A stretch of 64,000 nucleotides of DNA from Halomonas sp. GD1P12 (GCF_025725645.1 NZ_CP107007.1:2542001-2606000), one strand, 5' to 3'. Numbered from the stretch's first letter, positions 15,557 through 24,858 are shown. Notes: generated by a model from the sequence alone, not told the origin. A program made the numbers and translations.

Positions 15557-18427
15557 ATGCAGCCTAAGGCACACCGTCAGGCGCCTCGCTGGCTGAGCCT
15601 GACCTGGCGGGTACTCGCGCTTAGCAGCCTTTTGCTTTTGGTGCTGGTGGTGCTTTTCGTTTGTCTGGGTCAGTACTATTTGACCCAGCAATTGGAGTCG
15701 ACCCGCTTCCAGCATCACGAGCGCCAGCAGCGCGAAATTCATTTGGCCATGCAGCGCTCCAGCGACAGTCTGCGCCAACTGGCCGGGCTTGCCACGACCA
15801 CGCCGGAACTGGGCGCCGCACTTGAAAACGACGACGTGGCGACCCTTCGCGCACTGCTGGGCGCCCAGTGGCCGACGCTGCAGCTCGAAGGCGGGGTGGA
15901 TAACCTCTTCGCGTTCAACCGCCGGGGCGAGCAGGTCGTGCAGCTGGGCCACGGCGATGAAACGCCGATTTTCCCGGCGCGGCGCTGGATCGACGACGTG
16001 CTTAAAACGCAAGCCTCGATGTCGCGGCTGCGCTGCGCGCTGACCTGCCACCAGTTCGTCGCGGTACCAGTGCTGAACGACGGCGTCAACCAGGGGGTGA
16101 TGATCCTTTCGCGCAACCTCGCCGAGACGATGCGCGAGGTCAAGGCGGTCTCGGGAAGCGAAATCGCCTTGATGGTGACCGGCAGCGACGACCACGATAG
16201 CGCTCAACAGGTGAGCATTCCCGAGTGGGAGGGCTACGTCGTCGCGCTGACACGCCCGGAGCAGGTGATGCCGGTTCTGCGTACGACCGCAAAAGACGTT
16301 TCGATCCATCAACTGGTCAACGCCCCCTATCGCGTGTCGCGCGACAACCGCCAACTCGAGGTGAGCGCCGTCTACATGCAGGATGACGGCGACTGGCGAA
16401 GCGCGGGCTACTTTCTGCTGATGGCCGACACGTCGCTGCAGCTGATCGCCATTGAGTCGGCCACCCGTACGCTAATGCTGGTGGGGGTGACCGGCGGCAT
16501 ACTCGCTGAGCTGTTGCTGCTGCTCATTCTGTTTGGGCCGATGGCACGGCTTCGCCACGTTTCCGAGCTGCTGCCCTCTTTGGCGCGGGGAGAGTTCGAC
16601 AGCGTGCGGCGTCGGCTCTCTTTTACCCACTCGCCCTGGCGCAACGAAATCGACGTGCTCGAGGAAGCTACCCGCGCTCTGGCGCTGCAGCTCAACACGC
16701 TAGAGGACGATGCCAAAGAGCGCAACGCCGAGCTTTCAAGCCGCGTCGAGGAACTCGCCGGCGAGCGCGACTTCGTCAACAGCCTGCTCAATACCGCCCA
16801 GGTATTCATCATCGCTCAGGACGCGTTGGGCTACATTCGCCTGGTCAACGGCTACACCTGCAAGGCCCTGGGGCTCGAAAAAGCCGATCTGATCGGCCGT
16901 CGGTTCGGCGAGGTGTTCAATCACCCTTACCCGATGATCCTGCCGCTGGTGGAGCGCCTTCGCCCGCTTAGCGGTGAGCCGCTTAGCGTCGAACGGCCCG
17001 CCCCGGAGGAGAGCACGTTCGAGACGATCAACAAGCAGCGCTCGACCGTTGCCTGGTATCACGCGCCTCTGAACCAGGCCCACAACGGAGGACTTTCCCG
17101 TATTACCGTGGGGCTGGACATTACCGAGCGCAAGATTGCCGAAGCGCGCCTGACCTGGCTTGCCGAGCGCGACACCACCACCGAGCTCTATAACCGCCGC
17201 TACTTCCAGGATGCGCTGCAGCTCTCGCTTCAGGATCATGCCGAGGTCGCCGTTTTGCTGCTCGATCTCAACCAGTTCAAGGAGATCAACGAGCTCAGCG
17301 GCCATCACGTCGGCGACTCGCTGCTCAAGGAGGTCGCCTTCACGCTCAGCGCCAATCTGGGCCAGCGTAGCACCATCGCCCGCCTGGGCGGCGACGAGTT
17401 CGCGCTGCTGATGACCGATATCGGCGGCGACCAGGCCATTGGCGTTGCTCAGTATATCGTTCAGCTGATCAACGCCATCGACTTCAGTGCCGGGGGCCGC
17501 AAGCACCACATTGGCGCCAGCGTCGGCATCGCGCTCTACCCGCTGCATGGCAATACGCCGGAGGACTTGCTGGCCAGCGCCGATATCGCAATGTATAAGG
17601 CAAAAGAGAGCGGCAGCCCCTACTGGCACTTGCTGTCGATAGTAGACAATGCGAAAAGCGAGCTTCAGGAGCGGGTCTACTGGATCGAGCGGATACGCGC
17701 GGCGCTGGAAACCGACGAGTTCGAGATCTGGGTACAGCCGATCATGTGCCTCAAGGATCACTCCGTGAAGCACTACGAGGTGCTTTTACGCCTGAGAAAC
17801 GCCGATCAGAGCCTGGTGCTTCCGGCACACTTCATTCCCATAGCCGAGCAGAGCGGGCTGATCACCCAGGTGGATCGCTGGGTGATCCATCACAGCCTGC
17901 AGGCGTTGACCGTGCTTCAGGAGCGCGGCATTACGCTGGCGCTCAATCTGTCCGGGCAGTCACTGCACGACCACGGCCTGCGCCAGTATCTGACCCAGGC
18001 ACTTCAAACCCACCGGGTCGACCCGTGCCGTCTGATTCTCGAGGTGACCGAAACCGCCGCGATCACCGACTTTTCGATTGCCCACAACGTGCTGCAAAAA
18101 CTGCGCGAGCTGGGTTGCCAAACGGCGCTGGACGACTTCGGTGTGGGTTTCAGCAGCTTCCACTACCTGGGCCAGCTGCCGGTGGATTACATCAAGATCG
18201 ACGGCTCGTTCATCCGCAACCTGCTGACCGACAGCGACAGCCAAACCATCGTCAAGGCGATCGCCGATATTGCTCGCGGGTTCGGCAAGCAGACCATCGC
18301 CGAGTTCGTCGACCAGCAGGCGCTGGTGCCGGTGCTACAGTCCCACGGTATTCATTACGCCCAGGGGTATCATTTGGGCAGACCCATGCCGCTGAGTGAG
18401 CTGCTCAACGACGTCACTCAGTGGTGA
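15557..18427 (+). CDS. membrane GGDEF-EAL bifunctional cyclic-di-GMP protein
   Basis: A 956-residue inner-membrane signalling protein. TM1 is about residues 15-42, a periplasmic sensor about 45-295, TM2 about 300-330. A coiled coil, a PAS-like domain about 415-535, GGDEF about 540-690 and EAL about 705-955 follow. The cyclase motif GGDEF is intact near 613. No RxxD inhibitory site sits five residues before it. The phosphodiesterase signature reads EVL instead of EAL, but the other catalytic elements are present (LNLSGQ, EVTETA, DDFGVGFSS, IKIDGSF). Both activities are possible. The sensor has a Cys160-x3-Cys164-His motif. The ATG at 15557 is preferred to a TTG 24 bases upstream. Confidence 0.92.
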   Translation: MQPKAHRQAPRWLSLTWRVLALSSLLLLVLVVLFVCLGQYYLTQQLESTRFQHHERQQREIHLAMQRSSDSLRQLAGLATTTPELGAALENDDVATLRALLGAQWPTLQLEGGVDNLFAFNRRGEQVVQLGHGDETPIFPARRWIDDVLKTQASMSRLRCALTCHQFVAVPVLNDGVNQGVMILSRNLAETMREVKAVSGSEIALMVTGSDDHDSAQQVSIPEWEGYVVALTRPEQVMPVLRTTAKDVSIHQLVNAPYRVSRDNRQLEVSAVYMQDDGDWRSAGYFLLMADTSLQLIAIESATRTLMLVGVTGGILAELLLLLILFGPMARLRHVSELLPSLARGEFDSVRRRLSFTHSPWRNEIDVLEEATRALALQLNTLEDDAKERNAELSSRVEELAGERDFVNSLLNTAQVFIIAQDALGYIRLVNGYTCKALGLEKADLIGRRFGEVFNHPYPMILPLVERLRPLSGEPLSVERPAPEESTFETINKQRSTVAWYHAPLNQAHNGGLSRITVGLDITERKIAEARLTWLAERDTTTELYNRRYFQDALQLSLQDHAEVAVLLLDLNQFKEINELSGHHVGDSLLKEVAFTLSANLGQRSTIARLGGDEFALLMTDIGGDQAIGVAQYIVQLINAIDFSAGGRKHHIGASVGIALYPLHGNTPEDLLASADIAMYKAKESGSPYWHLLSIVDNAKSELQERVYWIERIRAALETDEFEIWVQPIMCLKDHSVKHYEVLLRLRNADQSLVLPAHFIPIAEQSGLITQVDRWVIHHSLQALTVLQERGITLALNLSGQSLHDHGLRQYLTQALQTHRVDPCRLILEVTETAAITDFSIAHNVLQKLRELGCQTALDDFGVGFSSFHYLGQLPVDYIKIDGSFIRNLLTDSDSQTIVKAIADIARGFGKQTIAEFVDQQALVPVLQSHGIHYAQGYHLGRPMPLSELLNDVTQW

Positions 18428-18437
18428 TGGCCACCCC

Positions 18438-19175
18438 CTATTTCATTTCAAAGCCGCGCTCGATGAGAAACTCGCGCATGTGGGCGCGCAGCTTGGTTTC
18501 GAATAGCGGGGTCAAATTGTGCGACCAGTCGGTGTCCTTGTTGGCGCTGCTGCGTGCCTGGTAGTAGGCCCGCATGGTCTCATCGAAGGCGGCGACCTGC
18601 TCGCGGTCGTCCTGGTAGACGTCCTGCTTGAGAATCGCCTCTACCGGCAAACGCGGCTTCACTTCCGGCAGTTTGTCCGGCTCCGGATAACCCAGGCAAA
18701 GCCCGAAAACCGGGTAGACCTGGTCGGGCAGTTCCAGCAGTTCGCTGACCGCTTGAGGGTTATTGCGAATACCCCCGATATAGCAGATCCCCAGGCCTTC
18801 GGACTCTGCGGCGACCACGACGTTCTGGGCGACCAGCGCTGCGTCGACGGTAGCGACGAGCAGTTGTTCGGTCATACCGGACACCACCTCGGCCCCGGCG
18901 CGCTCGGCCGCCTCGAGCGGGCGCTTCATGTCTGCGCAAAACACCAGAAAGTGGGAGGCGCTGGCGATATAGGGCTGCCCGCCGGCAAGCTCTGCGAGCT
19001 TTTCACGCTTTTCCGGTGCTTTCACGTCGATGATGCTGTAGGCCTGCACGTGGCTCGAGGTCGCCGCCGCCTGGCCGGCCTCGATCAGCTCGAGCAAAAG
19101 CCCCTGCGGGATGCTCTGATCACGAAACTTACGTACCGAGCGGTGGCTCATCATCTGCTTGATCGTGTCGTTCAT
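18438..19175 (-). CDS. nfsA: oxygen-insensitive NADPH nitroreductase
   Basis: A 245-residue FMN-dependent reductase close to E. coli NfsA (240 residues). The N-terminal MMSHRSVRKF is the nitroreductase-family FMN phosphate site. AATSSHVQAYSII and the C-terminal KPRLPVEAILKQDVY are typical of the NfsA/flavin-reductase-P group. It catalyses two-electron reduction of nitroaromatics and quinones. In E. coli nfsA belongs to the SoxRS regulon, but I see no SoxR box upstream here. Convergent with the GGDEF-EAL gene, with a 10-base gap. Confidence 0.92.
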   Translation of the reverse strand: MNDTIKQMMSHRSVRKFRDQSIPQGLLLELIEAGQAAATSSHVQAYSIIDVKAPEKREKLAELAGGQPYIASASHFLVFCADMKRPLEAAERAGAEVVSGMTEQLLVATVDAALVAQNVVVAAESEGLGICYIGGIRNNPQAVSELLELPDQVYPVFGLCLGYPEPDKLPEVKPRLPVEAILKQDVYQDDREQVAAFDETMRAYYQARSSANKDTDWSHNLTPLFETKLRAHMREFLIERGFEMK

Positions 19176-19341
19176 GGTGCCTCGAGAAGTGGTCGATTGA
19201 GTAAAAACGTCGCGGCCCCTGCGCGCCGGCCGCGGTGGAAAACCCTCAGGATAGCGCTATTTGCCTGTTCATAAAGTCGCGCGTTGCGCACTATACTCAT
19301 GAGAGTAGCGCGCCGTCTTTTTTCAGCCCCGGAAGCCCACC

Positions 19342-20130
19342 ATGTCCGATACCTTTGAAGACCAGCCCCCGCAAGCCCCAGGACAGCGCTGGGATGCCCG
19401 CCAGTACGCCGACCACGCTGACTTCGTACCCAAACTGGGTGGCGACGTGTTCGACCTTCTGGCCGCGCAACCCGGCGAGCGCATTCTCGATCTGGGCTGC
19501 GGTGACGGCGCGCTGACCGAGCGCATCGGCAAGGCGGGCGCCGAGGTGGTCGGCGTCGACGCCTCCGAGGAGATGATCGAGGCGGCCCTGGCCCGCGGCG
19601 TGGACGCGCGACGCATCGATGCCTACCAACTGCCCTTCGACCAGGAGTTCGACGCGGTGTTCAGCAACGCCGCACTGCACTGGATGCTCGACCCGCAAAC
19701 GGTGCTGGCCTGTATCAAGCGCGCCTTGAAACCTGGCGGGCGCTTCGTGGCGGAGTTTGGCGGGCACGGCAACGTTGCCGCCATCTGCACCGCGCTGATC
19801 GCCTCATTACAGTTTCGCGGCATCAGCGCCAAGCACCGCCATCCCTGGTACTTCCCCACCGTCGAGGAGTACACCCACCTGCTCGAAACCGTTGGCTTCA
19901 AGGTCGATAGCATCGAGCTTATCGCTCGGCCGACGAAGCTTCCGACGGGCATGGCCAACTGGCTCGACACCTTCGCCAGCCCGTTTTTCCACGGCCTTGA
20001 TGACGACATCAAGGAGACGGTGATGGACAACACGCTGAATTTGCTCTCCCACAGCCTGAGCGACGGTCAGGGTCACTGGAGCGCCGACTACGTGCGTCTG
20101 CGCGTGACGGCCCACCTGCCCACGGCGTAG
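19342..20130 (+). CDS. class I SAM-dependent methyltransferase (Tam-like)
   Basis: A 262-residue soluble methyltransferase. The SAM-binding motif I is ILDLGCGDGALTE at about residues 49-61, with the acidic motif II in VVGVDASEEMI. FDAVFSNAALHWM and LKPGGRFVAEFGG give motifs IV-V. The NAALHWM stretch and overall length resemble trans-aconitate 2-methyltransferases, but small-molecule specificity cannot be deduced. A single-gene unit, convergent with the alcohol dehydrogenase. Confidence 0.88.
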   Translation: MSDTFEDQPPQAPGQRWDARQYADHADFVPKLGGDVFDLLAAQPGERILDLGCGDGALTERIGKAGAEVVGVDASEEMIEAALARGVDARRIDAYQLPFDQEFDAVFSNAALHWMLDPQTVLACIKRALKPGGRFVAEFGGHGNVAAICTALIASLQFRGISAKHRHPWYFPTVEEYTHLLETVGFKVDSIELIARPTKLPTGMANWLDTFASPFFHGLDDDIKETVMDNTLNLLSHSLSDGQGHWSADYVRLRVTAHLPTA

Positions 20131-20140
20131 CGCTAACGGC

Positions 20141-20170
20141 AAAAACGCCACCCGCGGCAAGCGGGCGGCG
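20141..20170 (-). terminator. Rho-independent terminator after the alcohol dehydrogenase gene
   Basis: On the minus strand, CGCCGCCCGC and GCGGGTGGCG pair over 10 bp (one G-T) around loop TTGCC and are followed by TTTTT. It lies 25 bases past the dehydrogenase stop. Confidence 0.85.
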
Positions 20171-20194
20171 AATATCAAAGCACGATGTACAAAC

Positions 20195-21256
20195 TCAGGT
20201 TTGGGCGTTTGTAAGCGTCGCCATGTCGATCACGAAGCGGTAGCGCACGTCGCCTTTCTCCATCCGCTCGAAGCCTTCGTTGATGTCGTTGATATCGAGC
20301 ATCTCGATATCGCAGCTGATACCCTGCTCAGCGCATAGCGTCAAAAGCTCTTCGGTTTCGGCGATACCACCGATCAGCGAGCCTGCGACCACGCGGCGCT
20401 TGAACACCAGATTGAAGGCTTCGATCGCGGGTTCGATCGGCTCCAGCAGACCCACCAGAATGTGCGTGCCGTCATACTTGAGCGAGGCGAGATACGGGTT
20501 CAGGTCGTGCTGGACCGGCACGGTGTCGAGCATGAAGTCGAACGTCTCTGTCACCGCGTCCATCTGCGCCTGGTCGCTCGAGACCACGACGTGGTCGGCG
20601 CCGTTGCGTTTGGCCTCCTCGACCTTGGCGCTGGAGCGCGTGAACACGGTGACTTCCGCGCCCAAGGCCTTGGCAAGCTTAACGCCCATGTGACCAAGCC
20701 CACCCATGCCGATCACGCCGACCTTGTGGCCCTTACCCACGCCGTGATGCTTCAGCGGCGAGTAGGTCGTGATACCCGCGCACAGAATGGGCGCCGCCGA
20801 GGCCAGATCGATGCCGTCCGGCATTCTGAGCACGAAATGCTCGCTGACCACGATCGCATTGGAGTAGCCGCCCTGGGTGATCGTGCCGTCCTGGCGGTCG
20901 GGGCTGCCGTAAGTCATGGTGAAGCCTTCCAGGCAGTACTGCTCCACGCCATCCTTGCATGCGCTACAGGTGCGACAGGAATCGACCATGCAGCCTACCC
21001 CGACCAGATCGCCCTGCTTGAAGCGGCTGACTTTCTCGCCCACCGCCGTCACGCGGCCGACGATCTCGTGACCCGGCACGACCGGATACTGGCTCATGCC
21101 CCAGTCGTTGCGGGCGAAGTGCAGATCGCTGTGGCAGACGCCACAGTAAAGAATCTCGATGGCGACGTCGTCGGCGCGCGGTGCACGGCGCTCGAAGCTG
21201 AAGGGAGCCAACGGTTTATCGGCGGCAAACGCGGCAAAGGATTGTGTCTGACTCAT
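20195..21256 (-). CDS. zinc-dependent NADP-type alcohol dehydrogenase (YahK/CAD family)
   Basis: A 353-residue cytoplasmic enzyme reducing aldehydes to alcohols. Catalytic zinc ligands are visible as Cys41 (GVCHSDLH) and the His63-Glu64 pair in PGHE. The structural zinc lobe has Cys94, Cys97, Cys100 and Cys108. The Rossmann motif GMGGLGHMGVKLAKALG follows. This combination is typical of the cinnamyl-alcohol-dehydrogenase/YahK group with broad aldehyde range. Start 21256 has CAGGAG at 5 bases. The divergent AraC gene is a likely regulator, as YqhC is for yqhD. Confidence 0.9.
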   Translation of the reverse strand: MSQTQSFAAFAADKPLAPFSFERRAPRADDVAIEILYCGVCHSDLHFARNDWGMSQYPVVPGHEIVGRVTAVGEKVSRFKQGDLVGVGCMVDSCRTCSACKDGVEQYCLEGFTMTYGSPDRQDGTITQGGYSNAIVVSEHFVLRMPDGIDLASAAPILCAGITTYSPLKHHGVGKGHKVGVIGMGGLGHMGVKLAKALGAEVTVFTRSSAKVEEAKRNGADHVVVSSDQAQMDAVTETFDFMLDTVPVQHDLNPYLASLKYDGTHILVGLLEPIEPAIEAFNLVFKRRVVAGSLIGGIAETEELLTLCAEQGISCDIEMLDINDINEGFERMEKGDVRYRFVIDMATLTNAQT

Positions 21257-21395
21257 GAGCACTCCTGATAGGGTCAATCGTGAGTGCTGATTATCGACCC
21301 CTGGGCGGCGTTTTACGATGCAGGAAGCTACGTCGTTTTTGCTCGTTTCTCCATAACTGCGTGATCAAGTAACAATAAAGCGGCCAAAAATGGCA

Positions 21396-21412
21396 CAATA
21401 TTTTGAATATTG
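21396..21412. promoter_or_regulatory. 17-base palindrome before the AraC-family gene
   Basis: CAATATT-TTG-AATATTG is a perfect dyad, 18 bases upstream of the araC-type start and inside the divergent promoter region. It may be an autoregulatory operator. It is not tied to a known motif. Confidence 0.35.
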
Positions 21413-21430
21413 CCTGCCTGGAGACCTTTC

Positions 21431-22318
21431 ATGGTCACTCCTTTTCATACCTCGACGCCGCTGTCGGCGCTCGTTGCCGCGCTGATACGCCATGATGGCT
21501 TCAACGCCACGCCGCTGGAGCAGGTATCACTTTTATACCTGGGCCGTCATCAGCCGCGCACGCCGCTGATGTACGAGCCCAGCCTGATCGTGATCGCCCA
21601 GGGGCGAAAAACAGGCTATCTGGGCGACCGGGAAATCCATTACGACCCGGGCCAGTATCTGGTACAAACGCTGCCACTGCCCTTCGAGTGCGAAACCCAC
21701 GCAAGCGTCGAAGCGCCACTGCTGGGCGTGTCGATCAAGCTCGACCCGGCGCTTTTGGGCGAACTGACCAACGCCATGGGCCAACCTCCGCCGGTCGAGC
21801 CGCCCCCTCAACCCATGGCATCGGTAGCGATGAGCGCGACCATGCAGGGCGCGATTATCAGGCTGGCCGAAACGCTGGGGGATACGGGAACGTGCCGAGC
21901 CATGGGCGCGGCGCGCATTCGCGAGGTGGTGTTCGAGGCACTCAAAGGCGAGCAAGGCCCGGCGCTGCGCGCGCTGGTACAAGGCCACGGGCATTACGGG
22001 CGCATCGTGCAGGCACTGTCGACGCTGCACGATCATTTCGATCAGGAGATCAGTGTCGAGGCGCTAGCGCGGCGGGTGAACATGTCCGGATCGGCGTTTC
22101 ATCAGCACTTCAAGCAGATCACCCATACGTCGCCCGGTCAGTACGTCAAACGCCTGCGCTTGCTGAAAGCGCAGGCGCTCTTGGCCGGACAAAGCCATAA
22201 CGTCAACCAGGCGGCACTAGCGGTGGGCTATCGCAGCGCCGCCCAGTTCAGCCGTGACTACAAGCGCTACTTCGGCCACACGCCGCTGGCGCACCGCCAG
22301 CGCGAGCGCCAGGTCTGA
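21431..22318 (+). CDS. AraC-family transcriptional regulator (YqhC-like)
   Basis: A 295-residue regulator. The N-terminal effector domain is of the AraC_N cupin type (PSLIVIAQGRKTGYLGD...YDPGQYLV). The C-terminal double helix-turn-helix includes SGSAFHQHFKQITHTSPGQYVK and GYRSAAQFSRDYKRYFG. The same architecture is seen in E. coli YqhC, an aldehyde-responsive activator of an adjacent alcohol dehydrogenase, and here the divergent neighbour is an alcohol dehydrogenase. The ATG at 21431 has TGGAGA upstream and is preferred to a TTG 21 bases earlier. Confidence 0.9.
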   Translation: MVTPFHTSTPLSALVAALIRHDGFNATPLEQVSLLYLGRHQPRTPLMYEPSLIVIAQGRKTGYLGDREIHYDPGQYLVQTLPLPFECETHASVEAPLLGVSIKLDPALLGELTNAMGQPPPVEPPPQPMASVAMSATMQGAIIRLAETLGDTGTCRAMGAARIREVVFEALKGEQGPALRALVQGHGHYGRIVQALSTLHDHFDQEISVEALARRVNMSGSAFHQHFKQITHTSPGQYVKRLRLLKAQALLAGQSHNVNQAALAVGYRSAAQFSRDYKRYFGHTPLAHRQRERQV

Positions 22319-22326
22319 ACGCGGCT

Positions 22327-22752
22327 CTATTTGGCGAAAATCTGGCTCTTGTCCTTGAACGCCTTGAACTCGAGGGCATTGCCGCAGGGGTCGAGCAAAA
22401 ACATGGTGGCCTGCTCGCCGACCTGGCCCTTGAAGCGCACGTAGGGCTCGATGACGAACTCGATACCCTGGCTTTTCAACCGCTCGGCAAGCGCTTCCCA
22501 CTCGCTCCACTCCAACAGCACGCCGAAGTGCGGCACCGGCACATCGTGACCATCTACCGGGTTGGTGTGGGCACTCTCCTGGCCCGGGGTTTTCGGATGG
22601 CCGTGAATGACCAGCTGGTGACCGAAAAAGTTGAAGTCTACCCAGTTGTCGCTGGAGCGGCCCTCTTCGAGACCGAACACGTCGTTGTAGAACGCTCGCG
22701 CCAGCGGCACGTCATAAACGGGGATGGCGAGATGAAAGGGAGATAGGCTCAT
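22327..22752 (-). CDS. VOC-superfamily (glyoxalase-like) protein
   Basis: A 141-residue vicinal-oxygen-chelate protein with paired beta-alpha-beta-beta-beta modules. Possible metal ligands are His6 in FHLAIPV, the His in PHFGVLL, and Glu in NALEFKAF. The C-terminal [13 protein letters not shown] is the usual dioxygenase/glyoxalase-superfamily ending. The substrate is unknown. Start 22752 has GAGGAG at 6 bases. Divergent from a LysR gene, its likely regulator. Confidence 0.85.
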   Translation of the reverse strand: MSLSPFHLAIPVYDVPLARAFYNDVFGLEEGRSSDNWVDFNFFGHQLVIHGHPKTPGQESAHTNPVDGHDVPVPHFGVLLEWSEWEALAERLKSQGIEFVIEPYVRFKGQVGEQATMFLLDPCGNALEFKAFKDKSQIFAK

Positions 22753-22869
22753 GGCAGGCTCCTCTAAAGGGTAATCAGTGCGTCGGTTGCGCGAAAAATC
22801 CATGCTAGGCCGCTTTATGCCAAAATAAAATCAATATTTTTTTGGCCGATTCACAAAAAGGATTGATCA

Positions 22870-23739
22870 ATGATCCGCGAACTCAGAACGCTTTTGGCCG
22901 TGGCTCAGGAGGGCACTTTCGCCGGCGCCGCACAAAGGATCGGCCTGACCCAGTCCGGTGTAAGCGCCCAGATCAAGCGGCTCGAGGAGCATTTGGGGGT
23001 GGCGCTGTTCGAGCGCCAGGGGCGCAACTCGCAGTTGACCCACCAGGGCCAGGAAGTGCTGAGCCAAGCGCAGGAGCTTATCGCCCTTTACGGCCAGCTT
23101 GGCCTTGCCGGCGAGCGGGCCGAGACGCAAACCGTGACCATCGGGGCGATCGCTTCGATGCAGCGGCTGATACTGCCCCAAACGCTCGCCCACTTTCACC
23201 AGACCCACCCGGCGTGCAAAACCCGCGTGCTACCCGGGCTTTCCATGGCGCTGCTGGATCAGGTAGATATTGGGGAGCTCGACATGGCGATCATCATTCG
23301 CCCGCCTTTCGCACTGCACCGCGGCCTTTGCTGGCACACCCTGGCGCGGGAGCCGTTTCAGCTGCTGGTGCCCGCCGGGATCGAAGGCGATGATTGGCGC
23401 GCCCTGCTTACCCGCCACCCGTTCATCCGCTACGAGCGCACGTCGTTTGGCGGGCGCCAGGTGGAGCGCTTTTTGCGCGAGCAGCACTGCCAGGTAGAGG
23501 ACGTGTGCGAAGTGGACGAGCTCGATGCCATCGTCGCGCTGGTGGCAAGCGGGGTCGGCGTGGCGCTACTGCCCGCCTCGAAAGCGCTAACGCACTGGCC
23601 TGATCACGTGCGCGCGATCGAATTGGCTGCGCCGGATTTCTACCGCGAGATTGGCCTGGTGCACCGCGGCGCCGGGCTCTCCACGCCCAGCGCCCGTGCG
23701 CTTGCCGAGATGCTGGCCGCCGGCGCCGACACCCAGTAA
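22870..23739 (+). CDS. LysR-family transcriptional regulator
   Basis: A 289-residue LTTR. The N-terminal helix-turn-helix is clear (FAGAAQRIGLTQSGVSAQIKRLEEHLGVALF, written here from about residue 17). The periplasmic-binding-protein-like effector domain begins near residue 90. It is divergent from the VOC gene across 117 bases, the standard layout for an LTTR and its target. The effector is unknown. Confidence 0.9.
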   Translation: MIRELRTLLAVAQEGTFAGAAQRIGLTQSGVSAQIKRLEEHLGVALFERQGRNSQLTHQGQEVLSQAQELIALYGQLGLAGERAETQTVTIGAIASMQRLILPQTLAHFHQTHPACKTRVLPGLSMALLDQVDIGELDMAIIIRPPFALHRGLCWHTLAREPFQLLVPAGIEGDDWRALLTRHPFIRYERTSFGGRQVERFLREQHCQVEDVCEVDELDAIVALVASGVGVALLPASKALTHWPDHVRAIELAAPDFYREIGLVHRGAGLSTPSARALAEMLAAGADTQ

Positions 23740-23793
23740 GCTTTTGCCCATCGATGGCCCTCTCGGCCAACCACGACCCCTTCGGAGCGCACT

Positions 23794-24027
23794 GTGAACC
23801 CGGAACATCTGGAAAAACTCGTTACTCACACCATGCCCTACGGCAAATACCAGGGTTGGCTCATCGCCGACCTGCCGGGGCCTTATTTGAACTGGTTCGC
23901 GCGGGAAGGCTTTCCCAGCGGTGAGATCGGCACACTTCTGGCGCTGATGCACGAGATCGACCACAACGGCCTTGGCGAGCTTTTGACACCCCTTCGAAAG
24001 CGACCCGCCACGGCGCAGCGCCGCTAG
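23794..24027 (+). CDS. DUF3820-family small protein (YpeB-like)
   Basis: A 77-residue protein with the family core MPYGKYQGWLIADLP and YLNWFAREGFPSGEIG. DUF3820 proteins are small, widespread in gammaproteobacteria and without an established role. A GTG start at 23794 is supported by GGAG 6 bases upstream. Its TAG stop sits in a CTAG that also supplies the stop codon of the convergent gene at 24024. Confidence 0.85.
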   Translation: MNPEHLEKLVTHTMPYGKYQGWLIADLPGPYLNWFAREGFPSGEIGTLLALMHEIDHNGLGELLTPLRKRPATAQRR

Positions 24028-24362
24028 CGGTTAGCCAATGCCTGAGCGAACTCGTTGCGGTACGCGTCTTGCTGTAAAGAAGGATCCAAAGGAAAGCGCT
24101 CGAGGGTGCGCGCCAGCTCGAAAAAGCCCTGGCCGGGCATGGCGTCGCGCCGGCTGACCACCAGGGCGGCAATGAACGGCCGGCCGCTGGCCGCGTCTTC
24201 ATGCATGAGCGCTTCCAGCGCCTGGGTGACCCGGGCAATGGTGCGCGGCGGCTTTAATTCAAGGGCAGTGGCCACCTGTTGATAGGTCAGCGGCAGCGCA
24301 CTGGCCGGGGTATCTGTCAGCAGGGTTCGCACCGCATCGGTGAGTGAGGCGGATGATGCCAT
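24024..24362 (-). CDS. conserved hypothetical protein, last gene of a three-gene operon
   Basis: A 112-residue soluble protein I cannot name. The segment LTYQQVATALELKPPRTIARVTQALEALM (from about residue 26) looks like a winged-helix DNA-binding fold, followed by RPFIAALVVSRRDAMPGQGFFE. It is 16 bases behind the metallophosphoesterase gene and probably co-transcribed with it. The start at 24362 begins the well-behaved part of the frame. The longer upstream reading overlaps the phosphoesterase. Confidence 0.65.
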   Translation of the reverse strand: MASSASLTDAVRTLLTDTPASALPLTYQQVATALELKPPRTIARVTQALEALMHEDAASGRPFIAALVVSRRDAMPGQGFFELARTLERFPLDPSLQQDAYRNEFAQALANR

Positions 24363-24378
24363 CGGTCTACTCCAGGCG

Positions 24379-24852
24379 CTAAACGGGCAGGTGAAGAATG
24401 GCGTGGCGCAAATGATGCTCACCACACCAGAGCTTCCCAAGCGTGAGCGGAAGCTTGAAGCGGCGCTTGCCCGCCGCGCCCGGGTTGAACAGTAAACGCC
24501 CATGGCGCCATGCGTGAAAAGGCTTGTGCGAATGGCCGTGCAGCACCGCATCGCAGTCGGTGGCCTCGTCAAAATCCTCAAGCCGATGCACCAGATGCAG
24601 GCGCCAGCCATTGACCTCGATATTTTCCGTCAGCGGCAGTCGCTTGGACCACTGGGCGGTATCGATGTTGCCACGAACCGTGTAGACCGGCGCAAGCGCT
24701 TCCAGGCGTTCGAGGATCATGGCGTCCTCGGGTTTATGGCCCACGTCGCCCAGGTGCAGGATCAGCCCACAGCCGTCGAGAAGCGTCATCGCCTCATCGC
24801 GCAAGAGCCCGTGGGTATCGCTGATCACCCCGACCGGGGCGTCGAGTTTCAT
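24379..24852 (-). CDS. YfcE/MJ0936-type metallophosphoesterase
   Basis: A 157-residue calcineurin-like phosphoesterase. Metal-binding motifs appear in order: ISDTHG at 10-15, LHLGDVG, VRGNID, LVH and HGHSHKP. The compact size matches the YfcE group, which hydrolyses phosphodiesters in vitro. It lies 6 bases after the NAD(P)-binding gene, in the same operon. The natural substrate is unknown. Confidence 0.9.
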   Translation of the reverse strand: MKLDAPVGVISDTHGLLRDEAMTLLDGCGLILHLGDVGHKPEDAMILERLEALAPVYTVRGNIDTAQWSKRLPLTENIEVNGWRLHLVHRLEDFDEATDCDAVLHGHSHKPFHAWRHGRLLFNPGAAGKRRFKLPLTLGKLWCGEHHLRHAILHLPV

Positions 24853-24858
24853 CCATGC

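Noticed and set aside
15557..18427. Cytochrome c-type haem sensor
   Set aside because: The motif is C-x3-C-H, not the standard C-x2-C-H, and a disulfide is simpler. It is kept only as a low-interest observation.
24024..24027. CTAG shared as stop codon of two convergent genes (also at 34157-34160)
   Set aside because: Striking but expected in a compact genome, since CTAG provides TAG on both strands. No special function inferred.
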